DNA of 36,362 nt from Spirochaetales bacterium. GTDB taxonomy: Bacteria; Spirochaetota; Spirochaetia; JC444; Marispirochaetaceae. Shown here piece by piece: positions 16,680 through 23,663 of this stretch. The stretch lies in contig JAFGQL010000058.1 in NCBI GenBank assembly GCA_016935695.1, positions 1 to 36,362 of the forward strand, read 5' to 3'. How positions within the stretch are numbered: position 1 is the first letter of the stretch; every line of letters begins with the position of its first letter. Position numbers and translations under genes: made by a program. The notes under the pieces were generated by a model. The model had not been told where the DNA came from, did no database searches, and saw nothing but the letters and a program-made list of their open reading frames with translations.

Positions 16680-17525
16680 TTACAGCAATTGAAGAACCGA
16701 CTGAGTTTTCATGTTTGCCTGGGCAAGCATTGCAACGTTCGACTGAGACAGGATCTGGTTTTTCATGTAGTCAACCATTTCCGATGCCATATCGGCGTCT
16801 CGAATTCTTGATTCCGCAGCTTGAAGGTTCTCAGCAGCTACTGCCACACCTTTTGAGGCATGCTCAAATCGGTTTTGATAAGCACCAAGATCAGCCCGCT
16901 GCTTCGATATCTGCTGCAGCGCACTGTCGATCATTCCTATTGCCATATTTGCCGAATCAGGACTTGAAATGGTAATCATCTCATCGCTCCCCTGCGCACC
17001 CTGTAATCCAAGGGCAGTCGCCGTCATGGTTCCGATATAAACCCTTTCGTTCTGGTCCATATTGGCCCCAACCTGGAACTGCATAATCCTGTCGGATCCG
17101 GTTGCGAAGGCGCCGGTAAGAATATTCATACCGTTAAACTGAGCGTGAGAGGCAATTCGGTTGATCTCATCTACGAGCTGAGAAACTTCAACCTGGATCT
17201 GCATACGGTCTTCATCTGAATAAATACCGTTGGCAGCCTGGACAGAAAGTTCCCGTAAGCGGTGAAGAATATCCTGGCTTTCCTGGAGATACCCTTCTGT
17301 TGTCTGAATAAACGAGACGCCGTTTTCGATGTTCCGAACCGCCTGGTTCAGACCTTTGATCTGACTCCGAAGCTTTTCAGACACCGCGAGACCAGACGCA
17401 TCATTGCCTGCCCGGTTAATTCTCTGACCGGACGACAGTTTTTCGATGTTCTGACTGATCTCAACCCCTTTGAAATGCAATTGCCTGTTGGCATACATGG
17501 CACTCATATTGTGGTTAATTATCAT
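16680..17525 (-). CDS. flaB: FlaB flagellin, periplasmic flagellar core protein (downstream copy)
   Basis: A 281-residue flagellin made only of the D0/D1 domains, as is usual for spirochete core flagellins. The N-terminus [20 protein letters not shown] and the pattern [20 protein letters not shown] match bacterial flagellin-N. [20 protein letters not shown] and [12 protein letters not shown] form the flagellin-C D0 helix. No signal peptide is present; export is through the flagellar type III system. It is clearly a paralogue of the neighbouring flaB, sharing the same ends but differing in the middle (about residues 145-215). Its leader carries a hairpin with AAGGA in the loop and a GGAGG ribosome site, the probable CsrA target. 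A good terminator follows. Confidence 0.96.
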   Translation of the reverse strand: MIINHNMSAMYANRQLHFKGVEISQNIEKLSSGQRINRAGNDASGLAVSEKLRSQIKGLNQAVRNIENGVSFIQTTEGYLQESQDILHRLRELSVQAANGIYSDEDRMQIQVEVSQLVDEINRIASHAQFNGMNILTGAFATGSDRIMQFQVGANMDQNERVYIGTMTATALGLQGAQGSDEMITISSPDSANMAIGMIDSALQQISKQRADLGAYQNRFEHASKGVAVAAENLQAAESRIRDADMASEMVDYMKNQILSQSNVAMLAQANMKTQSVLQLL

Positions 17526-17530
17526 ATAAC

Positions 17531-17573
17531 CCTCCTTGACGTAATAGACGGAAGCATCCTTTGCTTCCTACGT
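17531..17573 (-). promoter_or_regulatory. Probable CsrA-binding leader of the downstream flaB
   Basis: On the minus strand the stem GGAAGCA / TGCTTCC (7 bp, 17550-17568) closes a five-base loop AAGGA. An outer stem ACGTA / TACGT (17569-17573 with 17539-17543) can extend it. A second GGA lies in the Shine-Dalgarno CAAGGAGG (centred near 17533), 21 nt after the loop GGA and 6 nt before the ATG at 17525. Two GGA sites, one in a loop and one over the ribosome site, is the known CsrA repression layout. Confidence 0.7.
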
Positions 17574-17679
17574 GGTTTGCCTACATTGGGTAAAGACAGG
17601 ACATGCCGCGCGTCCGGCCCGCAGGGGAGTGTTGCCTCCTCTGAAGTATCCCGCTCCGTTCACTTTCCCAACAAGACAA

Positions 17680-17725
17680 GGAGATTCTCCGTGCCTCTCG
17701 TTTTAAGAGAGGCAGGACAATCTCC
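17680..17725 (-). other. Large stem-loop between the two flaB genes
   Basis: Inner stem TGCCTCTC / GAGAGGCA (8 bp) and outer stem GGAGATT / AATCTCC (7 bp), with a TTAAAAC loop, stand midway in the 270-bp gap between the flaB genes. There is no following T-run, so it is not a standard terminator. It may stabilise or mark cleavage of a joint flaB transcript. A small ACACC/GGTGT hairpin (about 17737-17757) is also present. I see no convincing second promoter in this gap. Confidence 0.55.
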
Positions 17726-17795
17726 CTGTTTCTGGCACACCTTAAAGAAGGGTGTTTTTCAAAGATCAGAACGTATCAGTCTTAAGTATAACTCC

Positions 17796-18656
17796 CTAAC
17801 CCAGAAGTTGCAAGACTGATTGTGTTTTCATGTTCGCCTGGGCAAGCATTGCAGTGCCTGTCTGAACAAGAATGGTGTTCTTTGCGTAGTCAACCATTTC
17901 TTCAGCCATATTCACGTCTCTGATCCGTGATTCAGCTGCCTGAAGGTTTTCTGCGCCAACGGTGATACCGACAACTGCGTGTTCAAGCCTGTTTTGGTAT
18001 GCACCAAGGTCTGCACGCTGTTTGTTCACCTTCCGGAGTGCCGCGTCAAGTACGCCGATGGAGCGGTTCGCGCCGTCGGGAGACGAGATCGAGATGATGT
18101 CGCCGGAACCTACGTCTCTTACGCCGAGGGCGTTGGAGGTCATGGTACCAATGTACACCCGTTCTCTCTGGTCCATGTTGGCACCGATGTGGAACCACAT
18201 GGAAGCGGTGATTACGTTTTCTCCCATATCTACGGCGAAACGACCGGTGAGCATGTTCATGCCGTTGAACTGGGCATGGGAAGCAATACGGTCAACTTCG
18301 TCGACAAGCTGGGAAATTTCCACCTGGATCTGCATTCGGTCTTCGTCTGAATACACACCGTTAGCAGCCTGTACCGCCAGTTCTCTCATTCGGTGGATGA
18401 TATCCTGGGTTTCCTGAAGGTAGCCTTCAGTAGCCTGAATGAAAGAAATCCCGTTTTCTGCGTTTGCAGCAGCCTGACGGAGACCACGGATCTGCGACCG
18501 CATCTTTTCCGAAACAGCCAGTCCCGACGCATCATCGCCGGCACGGTTGATTCGGAGACCGGAAGACAGTTTTTCCATGTTCTTCGTAACGACTCTGTTC
18601 GACTGTGCGAGTTTGTTGTTTGCAAAGATCGCACTCATGTTGTGATTAATGATCAT
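17796..18656 (-). CDS. flaB: FlaB flagellin, periplasmic flagellar core protein (upstream copy)
   Basis: A 286-residue core flagellin. It begins [20 protein letters not shown] and has [60 protein letters not shown], and the C-terminal [20 protein letters not shown] plus [13 protein letters not shown]. It has no variable D2/D3 domains. It differs from its neighbour mostly at residues 145-215. Filaments of several FlaB isoforms sheathed by FlaA are normal in Treponema-like spirochetes. It has a GGAGG ribosome site 6 nt before the ATG, a CsrA-type hairpin 13 nt further up, and a sigma-28-like promoter about 155 nt upstream. It is probably the first gene of a two-flagellin unit. Confidence 0.96.
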   Translation of the reverse strand: MIINHNMSAIFANNKLAQSNRVVTKNMEKLSSGLRINRAGDDASGLAVSEKMRSQIRGLRQAAANAENGISFIQATEGYLQETQDIIHRMRELAVQAANGVYSDEDRMQIQVEISQLVDEVDRIASHAQFNGMNMLTGRFAVDMGENVITASMWFHIGANMDQRERVYIGTMTSNALGVRDVGSGDIISISSPDGANRSIGVLDAALRKVNKQRADLGAYQNRLEHAVVGITVGAENLQAAESRIRDVNMAEEMVDYAKNTILVQTGTAMLAQANMKTQSVLQLLG

Positions 18657-18662
18657 GTCTTT

Positions 18663-18696
18663 CCTCCATGAAAGTATGTACGGGCATCCTTGCCCG
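18663..18696 (-). promoter_or_regulatory. Probable CsrA-binding leader of the upstream flaB
   Basis: On the minus strand CGGGCA / TGCCCG (6 bp, 18681-18696) closes a tetraloop AGGA. The core CAAGGATG matches the centre of the CsrA SELEX consensus (CARGGAUG) in all eight positions. The second GGA is in the Shine-Dalgarno TGGAGG (18663-18668), 19 nt downstream of the loop GGA. The same arrangement is seen before the other flaB, although stem sequences differ, so the structure is conserved with compensatory changes. Confidence 0.75.
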
Positions 18697-18726
18697 CTGT
18701 TTTTTTTGGGGATTTTGCGATTTTTT

Positions 18727-18767
18727 CCCTAAACTCTCATTTTCAGAAACCGAAAATTAGAGTAGGG
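18727..18767 (-). other. Stem-loop in the flaB 5' leader
   Basis: CCCTAAACTCTCATTTTC (18727-18744) pairs with GAAAATTAGAGTAGGG (18752-18767) apart from a two-base bulge and one mismatch, leaving a 7-base loop. It lies in the predicted transcribed leader, between the sigma-28-like promoter and the CsrA hairpin. A smaller GGAGAA / TTCTCC hairpin (18771-18792) adjoins it. Role unknown; mRNA stability or a further regulatory site is possible. Confidence 0.6.
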
Positions 18768-18819
18768 AAAGGAGAATCCAAATGCCTTCTCCGTATAAAC
18801 GCTACTATCCTTACTCCTT

Positions 18820-18847
18820 TCATCGACCCCCCCTATCTTAATCTTTA
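18820..18847 (-). promoter_or_regulatory. Sigma-28 (FliA)-type flaB promoter with a G7 run in the spacer
   Basis: On the minus strand TAAAGATT (first four bases at 18847-18844) and GTCGATGA (18827-18820) are separated by 16 bp counted from TAAA. Compared with TAAAGTTT and GCCGATAA, matches are 7 of 8 and 6 of 8. Seven consecutive G end the spacer and enter the -10 element (complement of C at 18827-18833). An inverted repeat CCCCTA / TAGGGG (18830-18851) overlaps the -35 and spacer. Confidence 0.6.
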
Positions 18848-18900
18848 GGGGTATAGAGGATATTTTATTTATTTTTTCAGTGATTAATGAACTAAAGATA

Positions 18901-18944
18901 TTTCACCGCAAAGGAACGCAAAAGGAAAGACAAAGGACACAAAG
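18901..18944. repeat. Degenerate CAAAG tandem tract
   Basis: After TTTCACC the plus strand shows GCAAAGGAAC, GCAAAAGGAAAG, ACAAAGGACAC, AAAG: a roughly 10-12 bp unit repeated about four times. Similar CACCGCAAAG-type tracts occur between genes in many unrelated bacteria, often as remnants of mobile or repeated DNA. It lies between the TPR gene and the flaB promoter. The rest of the gap (18945-18998) holds nothing I can identify. Confidence 0.5.
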
Positions 18945-18998
18945 TAATTCTGCCCGATACCCTTCTGCCTCGGAGATTATTCTTTGTGGTAAAAATAT

Positions 18999-20123
18999 TT
19001 ATTCTTGTTCGGAGTTCAGATATTCCAGGTATTTCCTGGCGATTTCGTCGTTCTCGTCGAACTCGAGGACGGTCCGGAAAAACCCCCTCGCTTCCTCAAT
19101 ATCCCCGCTTTTTATGGCCAGAATTCCCAGGTTTGAAATAATTTTGATGTTTTCCGGCTCCATGGACAAGGCGGAACTCAAGTGTTTCCTGCTTTCTTTG
19201 AAATTCCCGGTTTCCATGGCGCAGATGGCAAGCTCATTCAAAAGGTCCACGTTCTCATCGGTAAGAGAGAGGGCTTTTTCAAAGTCGGCCTTGGCCTGGG
19301 CATAATCGCCTATGCGCCGTTCTGCCCAGCCTTTCAGAAACCAGGCGTTCCAGACATCAGGACGCTGTGTAAGGAATTCGCCTATCTTTTCAATACCCTT
19401 TTCTTCCTGTTCCATCACGATGAAGTCGTAAGCCTGTTTGAACTGGTCGTCGGCTGAATGCTGCTGTTCCAGTTTGGAGACTATTTCAGAAAGGAGTTTT
19501 CTGCGTTTTTCATCTGTACCCTTTTCCAGGTATGCCTTGAAACAGGAAAGTGCCCGGTCGTAGTTGCCGTTTTTAAAGAAAAAATGACCTGCATTGAACT
19601 GGGCATCGGTACTGTCCGGAGCGATCTGCAAGATCTCCGCGTATTCACCAAAGGCGTATTCCCGGTATTCTTCAGCTGTTGTTTGTTTTCCAAGATCAGC
19701 ATACAGCTGTGAGTGGTTTTCCAGAGTCAGCGCCAGATTGAGCCGGTGTCCCGGATTTTCCGGAAACAGGTTTTTCAGTACCAGAAACAGTTCTTCGGCG
19801 AGGGTGAATTCTTTTTGGTCCGCTTTTTTAACTCCGCCAAGGGACAGTTCTGTTTCAATTTCCGGCCTGATGGCCAGGAGGAAATGTTTGTAATAGTCGA
19901 TGCTCTTATGACCGGGGTCATAGGCGATTATCTTGCAGAGTGCGGTCGCGATCTGCTCCCAGGAGAGCTGCCCCAGTTCAAATTCTTTCTGTGAGTCGGG
20001 AACTTCCACCGGTAGCAGTACGGTTGGATCTATAGAGAAACTTCCGATTTTCTGTTCAAGGTTGTCGGGAATGGAAATAAATACAATGTTCTTGAGAGAA
20101 GCTGCTTTGTCAAAGAATGCCAT
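18999..20123 (-). CDS. Tetratricopeptide-repeat protein
   Basis: A 374-residue cytoplasmic protein with TPR units. The clearest run from about residue 155: AEILQIAPDSTDAQFNAGHF, FFKNGNYDRALSCFKAYLEK; then VWNAWFLKGWAERRIGDYAQ, AKADFEKALSLTDENVDLLN; ELAICAMETGNFKESRKHLS; ISNLGILAIKSGDIEEARGF. These show the W/L-G-Y-A-F-P spacing of TPRs. The first 100 residues are non-repeat. TPR proteins act as scaffolds; the partner is unknown. Its ATG directly follows the stop of the PilZ gene, with AAAGGA inside that gene's end as ribosome site, so the two are co-expressed and may work together. Confidence 0.85.
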   Translation of the reverse strand: MAFFDKAASLKNIVFISIPDNLEQKIGSFSIDPTVLLPVEVPDSQKEFELGQLSWEQIATALCKIIAYDPGHKSIDYYKHFLLAIRPEIETELSLGGVKKADQKEFTLAEELFLVLKNLFPENPGHRLNLALTLENHSQLYADLGKQTTAEEYREYAFGEYAEILQIAPDSTDAQFNAGHFFFKNGNYDRALSCFKAYLEKGTDEKRRKLLSEIVSKLEQQHSADDQFKQAYDFIVMEQEEKGIEKIGEFLTQRPDVWNAWFLKGWAERRIGDYAQAKADFEKALSLTDENVDLLNELAICAMETGNFKESRKHLSSALSMEPENIKIISNLGILAIKSGDIEEARGFFRTVLEFDENDEIARKYLEYLNSEQE

Positions 20124-20933
20124 TTAGCGTCCTTTCTTTAAGGAGTTGAAGTAGTCGCTCAACCTTATCTTATAGGGAGCGGGAATTTTATCATCATCAA
20201 AAAGAATACCCAGGGCTGCGAGATCCTTTCTGCCGGCCACTTCTTCATAGCGTAGTACTTTACCCTGGATCTGCAGAGGGCGTTCAATCTCATCCATTTC
20301 AATGAACAGCTGAGCGGATTTATCTACCAGAAATTTGGCAATGCCGGGTACAATTACCTTGGCGCCGGAAAAGGAAATATCCCGGAGAATGCATTTACGC
20401 GGAATACCGTCTATTTGCACATGGGTTGTCTTATTCTTGATCCCCAGCTTTTGAATAGTGTCGGGAGAGAGGTCGATCCGTTCTTCTTTCCGTTTTTTTG
20501 AATTGATATTTGCTTCGAGCAGACGTCCGATTATGGTGATCAGGTCATCCGGCGGGCGCTGGGTGTAGTCAATAGAAATAAAGTTTACCGACTTATTGTC
20601 CTTGGAGTAGGGGGTGAATCCGGTTATTTTTCCAGAAACAAAAAAAGCAATGGGCCCCTTTTTACCCTCTCCTTTGAAAGCGAAGCGCAGGGATATTAAA
20701 TTATTGGCATTCCGGATTTTTTCAAACAGTTCAGTCGAGACATTGGCGATAACCTTTGCCTGTACAAAGGATGTAGAATAAATGATACAGGGCCATTGGT
20801 CACCGAGGCACTTCAGATAGATCTGCTTCGGTATTAAATTTATACCAGCGATTACATCTTTGGTGAAGGTCACGTTGATGGTGTTGAATAGTTCAAAATA
20901 TCGAGCGATCTGCTGACTGGTTAACACTGCCAT
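20124..20933 (-). CDS. Cytosolic PilZ-domain c-di-GMP receptor
   Basis: A 269-residue protein with no membrane segment. An N-terminal YcgR-like beta domain (about 1-130) is followed by a PilZ domain with intact ligand motifs: RxxxR at Arg148/Arg152 (RKEER) and DxSxxG at Asp185, Ser187, Gly190 (DISFSG). The start MAVLTSQQIARYFELFNTIN fits spirochete PilZ proteins of this length; c-di-GMP-binding PilZ proteins of this kind affect motility in Treponema and Borrelia. I chose ATG 20931-20933 over the longer reading at 20960, because that one begins inside the promoter. AAGG lies about 3-6 nt upstream. It is cotranscribed with the TPR gene. Confidence 0.88.
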   Translation of the reverse strand: MAVLTSQQIARYFELFNTINVTFTKDVIAGINLIPKQIYLKCLGDQWPCIIYSTSFVQAKVIANVSTELFEKIRNANNLISLRFAFKGEGKKGPIAFFVSGKITGFTPYSKDNKSVNFISIDYTQRPPDDLITIIGRLLEANINSKKRKEERIDLSPDTIQKLGIKNKTTHVQIDGIPRKCILRDISFSGAKVIVPGIAKFLVDKSAQLFIEMDEIERPLQIQGKVLRYEEVAGRKDLAALGILFDDDKIPAPYKIRLSDYFNSLKKGR

Positions 20934-20944
20934 ATGTGCCTTGA

Positions 20945-20973
20945 ATACTATGACGATCAAAAACGATTGTCAA
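20945..20973 (-). promoter_or_regulatory. Sigma-70-type promoter of the PilZ-TPR unit
   Basis: TTGACA (20973-20968) and TAGTAT (20950-20945), minus strand, with a 17-bp spacer. The -35 is perfect, the -10 matches 4 of 6. Predicted transcription start is about 4-5 nt before the ATG, so the leader is very short. Confidence 0.6.
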
Positions 20974-21014
20974 TGAGAGGCGGTTACGCATTTGTTATCG
21001 GATATGTGTTGTGC

Positions 21015-21332
21015 TTAGGGGGCGGGTGTGCCGTTTATAAGGGTTTTTTCGATCTTTTCTATAATTCGCAAGGCGATATGCTCCGCTTCGACTGCGTCCT
21101 GAACGGAGCTGCCTTCGACTGATCGGTTCCGTTCCTTGAACAGTTCATCTACTAAAATGACACTGGCAAGTATTGATGCTTTAAGGGGATCTTTCAGGGG
21201 CATGGATTTTTCTACCCCCTCAATTTTTTGCTCGAGGTACTGGACAATACGGGAAAGATAGGCTGCGTCTTCATCGGTCTGTACGTGAATTGTCGTTCCG
21301 AGAAGCTCTATTACAGCCCGTTTCCCTTCCAT
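21015..21332 (-). CDS. zapA: Cell division protein ZapA
   Basis: A 105-residue protein that begins MEGKRAVIELLGTTIHVQTD and continues EDAAYLSRIVQYLEQKIEGV, with the ZapA beta-hairpin globular head and then a long C-terminal helix. ZapA bundles FtsZ filaments at midcell. I chose the ATG at 21330-21332 because upstream in-frame residues overlap the previous gene and do not look like ZapA. It starts 4 bp after the ZapB-like gene. That pairing supports the call. No terminator is seen before the PilZ promoter. Confidence 0.85.
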   Translation of the reverse strand: MEGKRAVIELLGTTIHVQTDEDAAYLSRIVQYLEQKIEGVEKSMPLKDPLKASILASVILVDELFKERNRSVEGSSVQDAVEAEHIALRIIEKIEKTLINGTPAP

Positions 21333-21336
21333 AGTA

Positions 21337-21720
21337 TCAGAAAATATCCAATTCCTCTGTCTGCAGTTCTTCCGGCTCTTCTTGAGTTTCAAGAATACCG
21401 GCTGCTGTTGTGTTCATTGTGCCGCTGACTGCCGGCTTGTCGCTCTCCGGGGATTTTTCTTCCCGTTCGGCGGCTTTAGTTCCGGCAGCGGTCTGGGATG
21501 AAAGTATATCCAGGCGGGTAAGGGCTTTCTGTATGCCTTCTTCGATCTCGCCCTGATCATTTTTAAAACTGTCTATCAATACTTCCAGCTCAGATATTTT
21601 TTTTTCGTAGGCCGATAATTTCTGACGCAGGCGGGAATTCTCGTCCCGCAAGGACTCAATTTCTTCGACTGCTTTTTGAACTTTAGTATCAAGTGTCCTG
21701 ATCTGATCAAGGGTTATCAT
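21337..21720 (-). CDS. ZapB-like coiled-coil cell-division protein
   Basis: A 127-residue protein. Residues 1-70 form an uninterrupted heptad coiled coil (IRTLDTKVQKAVEEIESLRD, ENSRLRQKLSAYEKKISELE), the rest is acidic, low-complexity and probably disordered. Short coiled-coil proteins like this partner ZapA at the divisome. Homology to ZapB cannot be shown by eye since coiled coils look alike, so the call rests on size, fold and direct adjacency to zapA. ATG is preceded by AAGGAG about 13 nt upstream. It is 39 bp downstream of rplT and likely reads from the infC operon. Confidence 0.6.
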   Translation of the reverse strand: MITLDQIRTLDTKVQKAVEEIESLRDENSRLRQKLSAYEKKISELEVLIDSFKNDQGEIEEGIQKALTRLDILSSQTAAGTKAAEREEKSPESDKPAVSGTMNTTAAGILETQEEPEELQTEELDIF

Positions 21721-21759
21721 AAAGACTTGAAAAACTCCTTACCTGGTTTCCTGCGGCGG

Positions 21760-22119
21760 TTACGTGTTCAGGGCAGATTTTGCCGTTGCGACAACCTGCC
21801 CGAAAGCTGCTGCGTCTTCGATTGCAAGGTTTGACAATGCTTTCCGGTTGATGGTTACTCCGCTTTTATTAAGGCCTTCAATGAATCTGGAGTAGGTGAT
21901 ATCGTTATTCCGGCATTCTGCAGAAATTCTGGCAATCCACAAACGTCTGAAATCCCGCTTCTTTGCCCTTCTGTCGCGGTATGCATATTGTCCTGCTTTG
22001 GTAACCGCATCTTTGGCATTGCGAAAATTTGTCGACCGGCGACCCCAAAATCCTTTGGCCGCCTTTAATATTTTCTTTCTCCGTCTGGAACGTCTTGTTC
22101 CGTCAACTGCTCTTGGCAT
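21760..22119 (-). CDS. rplT: 50S ribosomal protein L20
   Basis: A 119-residue L20, a very basic protein: MPRAVDGTRRSRRRKKILKA, AKGFWGRRSTNFRNAKDAVT, KAGQYAYRDRRAKKRDFRRL, WIARISAECRNNDITYSRFI, all canonical. It binds 23S rRNA early in large-subunit assembly and commonly represses its own operon. Normal length (about 117-120). It follows rpmI by 43 bp in the usual infC-rpmI-rplT order. Confidence 0.98.
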   Translation of the reverse strand: MPRAVDGTRRSRRRKKILKAAKGFWGRRSTNFRNAKDAVTKAGQYAYRDRRAKKRDFRRLWIARISAECRNNDITYSRFIEGLNKSGVTINRKALSNLAIEDAAAFGQVVATAKSALNT

Positions 22120-22162
22120 AATAGTACTCCCGTTGTTGGATAATCGTTACCGCGTTGTCGCC

Positions 22163-22360
22163 TTACGCGTAGGGCATGAGTTCATGAGCCCGTTTTGCTT
22201 CGGGACTGCTCAAAAGGCCGCTTTGGCGAAGATGGCGTTTCCTTTTGGTTGATTTTTTTGTCAATATATGACGCAGACCCTGTTTCTTATACTTTACCTT
22301 ACCTGTTGCAGTGAACGAATATCGCTTTGCTGCAGATTTTCTGGTTTTCATTTTCGGCAT
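22163..22360 (-). CDS. rpmI: 50S ribosomal protein L35
   Basis: A 65-residue L35: [50 protein letters not shown]. Standard length and sequence. It sits 45 bp after infC in the conserved translation operon. Confidence 0.98.
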   Translation of the reverse strand: MPKMKTRKSAAKRYSFTATGKVKYKKQGLRHILTKKSTKRKRHLRQSGLLSSPEAKRAHELMPYA

Positions 22361-22405
22361 GGTGGTTACCTCTTCAAAAATTTAAAAAAAATATCAATTA
22401 AAGGC

Positions 22406-22924
22406 TTATTTCTTTGATCTGGGGCTTAAGATCATCGACATAAACCGCCCTTCCATGGAAGGTTTGCGATCAACATTACATATTCCGTCAAGAACGTCTA
22501 TCACGTTTTCAAGCACCTTCTGGCCAAGCTCGGTATGAGCAAGTTCACGGCCTCGGAACCTTACGGTGACCTTTACTTTATTGCCATCCTCAAGGAACTC
22601 TTTGATGTGCTTTGCCTTGAATTCAAGATCGTGTTTTTCTATTTTGGGCTGCATGCGAATTTCTTTAAGCTTTACAAGCTTCTGTTTTTTCTTGGATTCC
22701 CGGTTTTTCTTTTCCTGCTCATAACGGAATTTTCCGTAGTCAAGAATTTTGCATACCGGGGGTTTTGCCTGGGGTGCTACTTCTACTAAGTCAAGACCCG
22801 CTTCCCTGGCCATCTCCAACGCTTTTTCAATCGCTACAACTCCTGCCTGTTCGCCTTCCTGATCAAGGAGACGAACCTCACGTACACGTATCTCTTCGTT
22901 AATTCTCAGTTCCTTAGGTGCCAA
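22406..22924 (-). CDS. infC: Translation initiation factor IF-3
   Basis: A 172-residue IF-3, which binds the 30S subunit, prevents premature 50S joining and checks the start codon. N-domain: [20 protein letters not shown], with [20 protein letters not shown] at the linker; C-domain: [20 protein letters not shown] and [20 protein letters not shown]. The start is TTG (22922-22924), four bases after GGAGG. Non-AUG starts are common for infC and let IF-3 lower its own translation. The operon has a strong sigma-70 promoter about 45 bp upstream. Confidence 0.97.
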   Translation of the reverse strand: MAPKELRINEEIRVREVRLLDQEGEQAGVVAIEKALEMAREAGLDLVEVAPQAKPPVCKILDYGKFRYEQEKKNRESKKKQKLVKLKEIRMQPKIEKHDLEFKAKHIKEFLEDGNKVKVTVRFRGRELAHTELGQKVLENVIDVLDGICNVDRKPSMEGRFMSMILSPRSKK

Positions 22925-22967
22925 TCTTCCTCCTTATAAAGGCCAGTACATTCCTTTGTAGACCGGT

Positions 22968-22996
22968 AATATAGCACTCATTAATAAAAGAGTCAA
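22968..22996 (-). promoter_or_regulatory. Sigma-70-type promoter of infC-rpmI-rplT
   Basis: TTGACT (22996-22991) and TATATT (22973-22968) on the minus strand, 17-bp spacer. Both boxes match 5 of 6 consensus bases. Predicted leader is about 37 nt and includes AAGGAGG. Confidence 0.75.
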
Positions 22997-23086
22997 AGGG
23001 TAAAAGGAATGGCGGGTATACTACCAATTAGTTGCTGTTAAATCAATTACCCGGGGATACATCAACAAAAACTCTTGCCTGTTCTT

Positions 23087-23115
23087 TTGACAATGCCAAA
23101 AAAGGGCAGTATGCT
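23087..23115 (+). promoter_or_regulatory. Sigma-70-type promoter of the ferritin-like gene
   Basis: TTGACA (23087-23092) and TATGCT (23110-23115) with a 17-bp spacer; predicted start near 23122, about 30 nt before the ATG at 23152, leaving room for the GGAGG ribosome site at 23139-23143. Confidence 0.65.
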
Positions 23116-23151
23116 TGGTGTAGATATTTAAACGGCCCGGAGGTGACATCC

Positions 23152-23604
23152 ATGAACGGTCATGATTTTACGGAGATACTCGTTCCCGCTGTAAACAGGT
23201 TCATTCTTGGAGTTGAAACCTATATTTCCGGCCTTGCAAAGCCTGCACTGAAACAGTTTATGTCTTCCCTGCTGGACAGGGAGAAAGAACACCTCAAGGA
23301 CATAGAAGAGTGTTGTATGTCCCTTGATTTCCCGGCCCTCAGCCAGGATGAAGATATACGGTATTGCCGCCGGCTGCTTTCTGCAATTACCGATCACCCA
23401 TTAGACGTGCGGGACAGTCTTACCCTTATGAAAGACATAACAGAAAGAAAACAGGCAGCCCATGATCTTTTTGTGTTTCTTGCCGCTCAGTCGGCGGATG
23501 AACCTGTTGCAGGATCGCTTGCAAATCTTGCCCAGGAAGAAAAACGCCATATTGAGCTGATCAGGGACAGGATTACCCTCGAAGAATTCGGTGCGGGTTC
23601 ATAA
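23152..23604 (+). CDS. Ferritin-like (rubrerythrin-type) four-helix di-iron protein
   Basis: A 150-residue protein with four helices and the iron-ligand pattern of the rubrerythrin/ferritin-like fold: Glu22 in helix 1 (GVETYIS), Glu44-x-x-His47 in helix 2 (EKEHLKD), Glu98 in helix 3 (ITERKQA), Glu130-x-x-His133 in helix 4 (EEKRHIE). No C-terminal rubredoxin CxxC domain is present, so it is not a full rubrerythrin. A role in peroxide reduction or iron handling in an anaerobe or microaerophile is likely but not proven. I chose ATG at 23152 because GGAGGTGAC precedes it; the longer frame from 23032 would span the promoter. Confidence 0.8.
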   Translation: MNGHDFTEILVPAVNRFILGVETYISGLAKPALKQFMSSLLDREKEHLKDIEECCMSLDFPALSQDEDIRYCRRLLSAITDHPLDVRDSLTLMKDITERKQAAHDLFVFLAAQSADEPVAGSLANLAQEEKRHIELIRDRITLEEFGAGS

Positions 23605-23626
23605 ACAATGGAGGCCCTTTTTGTGA

Positions 23627-23656
23627 TTGATGTACGGGAAGTTGTCATGATACTAT
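23627..23656 (+). promoter_or_regulatory. Possible promoter giving a leaderless membrane-protein transcript
   Basis: TTGATG (23627-23632) and TACTAT (23651-23656) with an 18-bp spacer; both boxes match 4 of 6. The ATG at 23664 comes 7 bp after the -10 box and the intervening CCCGTTC contains no ribosome site. Confidence 0.4.
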
Positions 23657-23663
23657 CCCGTTC

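Noticed and set aside
17737-17757. ACACC/GGTGT hairpin with T-run as a plus-strand terminator
   Set aside because: No plus-strand gene ends nearby, and on the minus strand the T-run is on the wrong side.
20989-21004. TCCGATAA on the minus strand as a sigma-28 element for the PilZ gene
   Set aside because: The only nearby TAAG is 11 bp away, too close; a perfect TTGACA with 17-bp spacing lies nearer the gene.
23032-23151. 40-residue N-terminal extension of the ferritin-like protein
   Set aside because: It spans the promoter boxes at 23087-23115, and the ATG at 23152 has GGAGG.
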